A stretch of DNA of 6,422 nucleotides from an uncultured Eubacteriales bacterium (GTDB lineage: Bacteria > Bacillota > Clostridia > Oscillospirales > Acutalibacteraceae): positions 1 to 6,422 of the forward strand of contig CABQAC010000126.1 in the NCBI GenBank assembly GCA_902462035.1, written 5' to 3'. The translations under genes and the position numbers were made by a program. Positions 5,351 through 6,422 of the stretch are shown here, one piece after another. Under the pieces are notes generated by a model that was not told the origin of the DNA, did not search any database, and saw only the letters and a list, made by a program, of their open reading frames with translations. Position 1 is the stretch's first letter. Each line of letters opens with the position of its first letter.

Positions 5351-5734
5351 ATGAATGAGCGGACACGGCTGGCCCGCAAAGGAGACTTTATTCTGATCGG
5401 CGCAGCGTTGGCGCTTGCCGCCTTTTTCTTTTTGTTATTTTCCCTTCGCGGCGGGCAGGGCTGCGTGGCGGTGATCGAGCAGGACGGCGCGCAGGCGCGG
5501 CGGATCGTGTTAAGCGGCCTGACCGAGCCGGTACGCATCGAAACCGGCGGGGAATACCCGGCGGTGCTGGTGGTGGACCGGGACGGCGCTTGGTTCGAGA
5601 CTGCCGCCTGTCCCGACCAGGTTTGTGTGCGCACGGGCAAAATAACCCGGGCGGGGCAGACCGCTGTTTGTTTGCCCGCCCGCCTCTCGGTCCGGCTGAC
5701 CGGGGACGGCGGGGTGGACGGTATGACCGGCTGA
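5351..5734 (+). CDS. NusG domain II-containing membrane-anchored protein (EetA-like)
   Basis: This 127-residue protein has a short basic N-terminus, one membrane segment (about residues 13-32) and an extracytoplasmic domain. Despite the name it is not a transcription factor; NusG_II proteins are small beta domains found beside ApbE and Gx-transporter genes in Bacillota. Diagnostic features are VRIETGGEYP in the first half, then CPDQVC (87-92) and GQTAVCLP (102-109). Conserved cysteines are C87, C92 and C107, which could bind a cofactor or metal or form a disulfide. In Listeria the equivalent, as I recall, is EetA, required for flavin-based extracellular electron transfer; the precise biochemical role is not settled. 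The chosen ATG follows GGGGAAAGGA (5334-5343). In-frame ATGs at 5318 and 5321 overlap the apbE stop but have no ribosome binding site. It is 25 bases from the next gene. Confidence 0.87.
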   Translation: MNERTRLARKGDFILIGAALALAAFFFLLFSLRGGQGCVAVIEQDGAQARRIVLSGLTEPVRIETGGEYPAVLVVDRDGAWFETAACPDQVCVRTGKITRAGQTAVCLPARLSVRLTGDGGVDGMTG

Positions 5735-5759
5735 CCAAGGAATAGCGCGGGGGGAAGGA

Positions 5760-6296
5760 ATGAATCCATTACATAACGATATGCGAATCGCGCCCCGGAC
5801 CCGGAAGACGGCGTTAACCGGTATGCTGGGCGCGCTGGCGTTGGCGCTGTCGGCCATGGAGATGCTGATTCCGCCGCTGCCGATGCTGCCGCCGGGGGCA
5901 AAACCCGGTTTTTCCAACCTGGCCACCATGTACGCGGCCCATACGGTGGGGCTTGGCCCAGCCCTGTGCGTGGCGCTGCTCAAAGGGCTGTTCGCCGGTT
6001 TGACCCGGGGCGTGACGGCTATGCTGATGAGTTTGGCCGGCGGGCTTGTCAGCACCCTAATCATGGCGCTTCTGCTGCGGAAAACGCCGCTTGGCCTGGT
6101 CGGCGTAGGGGTGGCGGGCGCGCTGGCGCACAATTTGGCCCAGCTGGCTGTGGCCGCTGTGCTGACCACCCCAGCCGTGGGGGGGTACCTGCCATGGCTT
6201 TTGCTGTTCGGCACAATCACCGGAACGGTGACCGGCCTGCTGCTGCGGCTGCTTTTGCCCTTGCTCGACCGGGTAGGCAGACGGCTGACCGGCTAA
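5760..6296 (+). CDS. Gx transporter family membrane protein (heptaprenyl diphosphate synthase component I domain; EetB-like)
   Basis: This 178-residue protein is almost entirely hydrophobic after a basic N-terminus (residues 9-16, ending in RTRK). About five to six membrane segments are apparent, starting at residues 19-43. The family hallmarks are PPGAKPGFSN (44-53), normally glycine-rich with K, G and N, and LLKGLFAGLTRG (73-84). These match the Hpre_diP_synt_I / Gx transporter family, which resembles ECF-transporter S components. The old annotation as a prenyl synthase subunit comes from gene neighbourhood; no synthase motif is present. The Listeria counterpart is, as I recall, EetB. The start ATG follows GGGGGGAAGG (5749-5758) with tight spacing; ATG 5781 is an in-frame alternative lacking a good ribosome binding site. 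It is the last gene of the visible operon, followed by strong hairpins. Confidence 0.88.
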   Translation: MNPLHNDMRIAPRTRKTALTGMLGALALALSAMEMLIPPLPMLPPGAKPGFSNLATMYAAHTVGLGPALCVALLKGLFAGLTRGVTAMLMSLAGGLVSTLIMALLLRKTPLGLVGVGVAGALAHNLAQLAVAAVLTTPAVGGYLPWLLLFGTITGTVTGLLLRLLLPLLDRVGRRLTG

Positions 6297-6301
6297 AGCG
6301 A

Positions 6302-6342
6302 AACCTTTCGCCGCCCAACGGCGGCGTTGCCATAGAAAGGTT
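6302..6342. terminator. Large hairpin after the operon, possibly a weak or bidirectional terminator
   Basis: The outer stem pairs AACCTTTC (6302-6309) with GAAAGGTT (6335-6342). An inner GC stem CGCCGCC (6309-6315) / GGCGGCG (6320-6326) has a CAAC tetraloop. Base 6309 can join either stem, and 6327-6334 is an asymmetric bulge. Downstream bases are only moderately T-rich (TTCATTCTGT), and on the - strand the tail is TTTCGCTTT. It starts six bases after the last stop codon. A terminator, an mRNA 3'-end stabiliser or part of a structured RNA with the next two hairpins are all possible. Confidence 0.5.
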
Positions 6343-6347
6343 CATTC

Positions 6348-6410
6348 TGTCGCAAAGATCCGCGATGTTCGTCCCGGCGCGGTTTGACCCTACCGCGGCA
6401 GGGGGACGAA
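6348..6410. other. Two further contiguous hairpins at the window edge
   Basis: Bases 6348-6353 pair with 6362-6367 over six pairs, two of them G-U. The next hairpin begins at the very next base: TTCGTCCC (6368-6375) with GGGACGAA (6403-6410), enclosing CGCGGT (6378-6383) with ACCGCG (6392-6397) and an 8-base loop. Together with the preceding hairpin they make about 110 bases of nearly continuous stems. I cannot match it to a known riboswitch class, and the strand is uncertain. Confidence 0.4.
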
Positions 6411-6422
6411 ACACCCGCCCAT

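Noticed and set aside
4578..6220. Long - strand frames opposite apbE, the NusG_II gene and the Gx transporter gene
   Set aside because: These are antisense shadows, common in GC-rich coding DNA. The + strand genes have full family motifs and ribosome binding sites.

Overview
The window looks like chromosomal DNA of a GC-rich Bacillota bacterium, probably a gut-type member of class Clostridia. Three things suggest this: strong GGAGG-type ribosome binding sites, a DUF975 membrane protein, and an ApbE / NusG domain II / Gx-transporter gene trio. All are typical of that group. The taxonomic call is an inference from gene content and base composition, not from a marker gene. All convincing genes lie on the + strand.

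Layout. Bases 1-318 are the 3' end of a histidine-phosphatase gene. It is followed by leuB (374-1453, leucine biosynthesis) and, 17 bases later, a DUF975 multi-pass membrane protein (1471-2334). These three are GC-rich and closely spaced, and may be cotranscribed. From just after 2334 to about 4100 the composition switches sharply to AT-rich. This island holds one good gene, a 181-residue P-loop kinase-like protein (2742-3287). It is preceded by a structured leader: a perfect 16-bp palindrome containing TATAAT, then three arms that can form two mutually exclusive hairpins. The rest of the island (3288-4110) has no recognisable gene. It does contain a 15-codon reading frame with a good Shine-Dalgarno sequence and a strong rho-independent terminator (3852-3888), and it reads like a remnant of foreign DNA.

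GC-rich sequence resumes at about 4200 with an apparent operon driven by an extended -10 promoter (4148-4175). It encodes a membrane-anchored ApbE flavinyltransferase (4263-5321), a NusG domain II protein (5351-5734) and a Gx-transporter-family membrane protein (5760-6296). From family knowledge these correspond to FmnB/ApbE, EetA and EetB of the flavin-based extracellular electron transfer locus first defined in Listeria. The likely shared role is covalent FMN attachment to exported proteins and coupling of membrane quinone or flavin electron flow to the cell surface. The partner NADH dehydrogenase, FMN-acceptor protein and quinone-synthesis genes are not in the window and may lie downstream.

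The most unusual features are three. First, the 5' end of the apbE operon: the best ribosome binding site serves no ATG, and a short upstream frame ends in TGATG on the apbE start and carries a C CCA AAG slippery heptamer. Second, the leader of the orphan kinase. Third, a run of three back-to-back hairpins (6302-6410) after the last gene.
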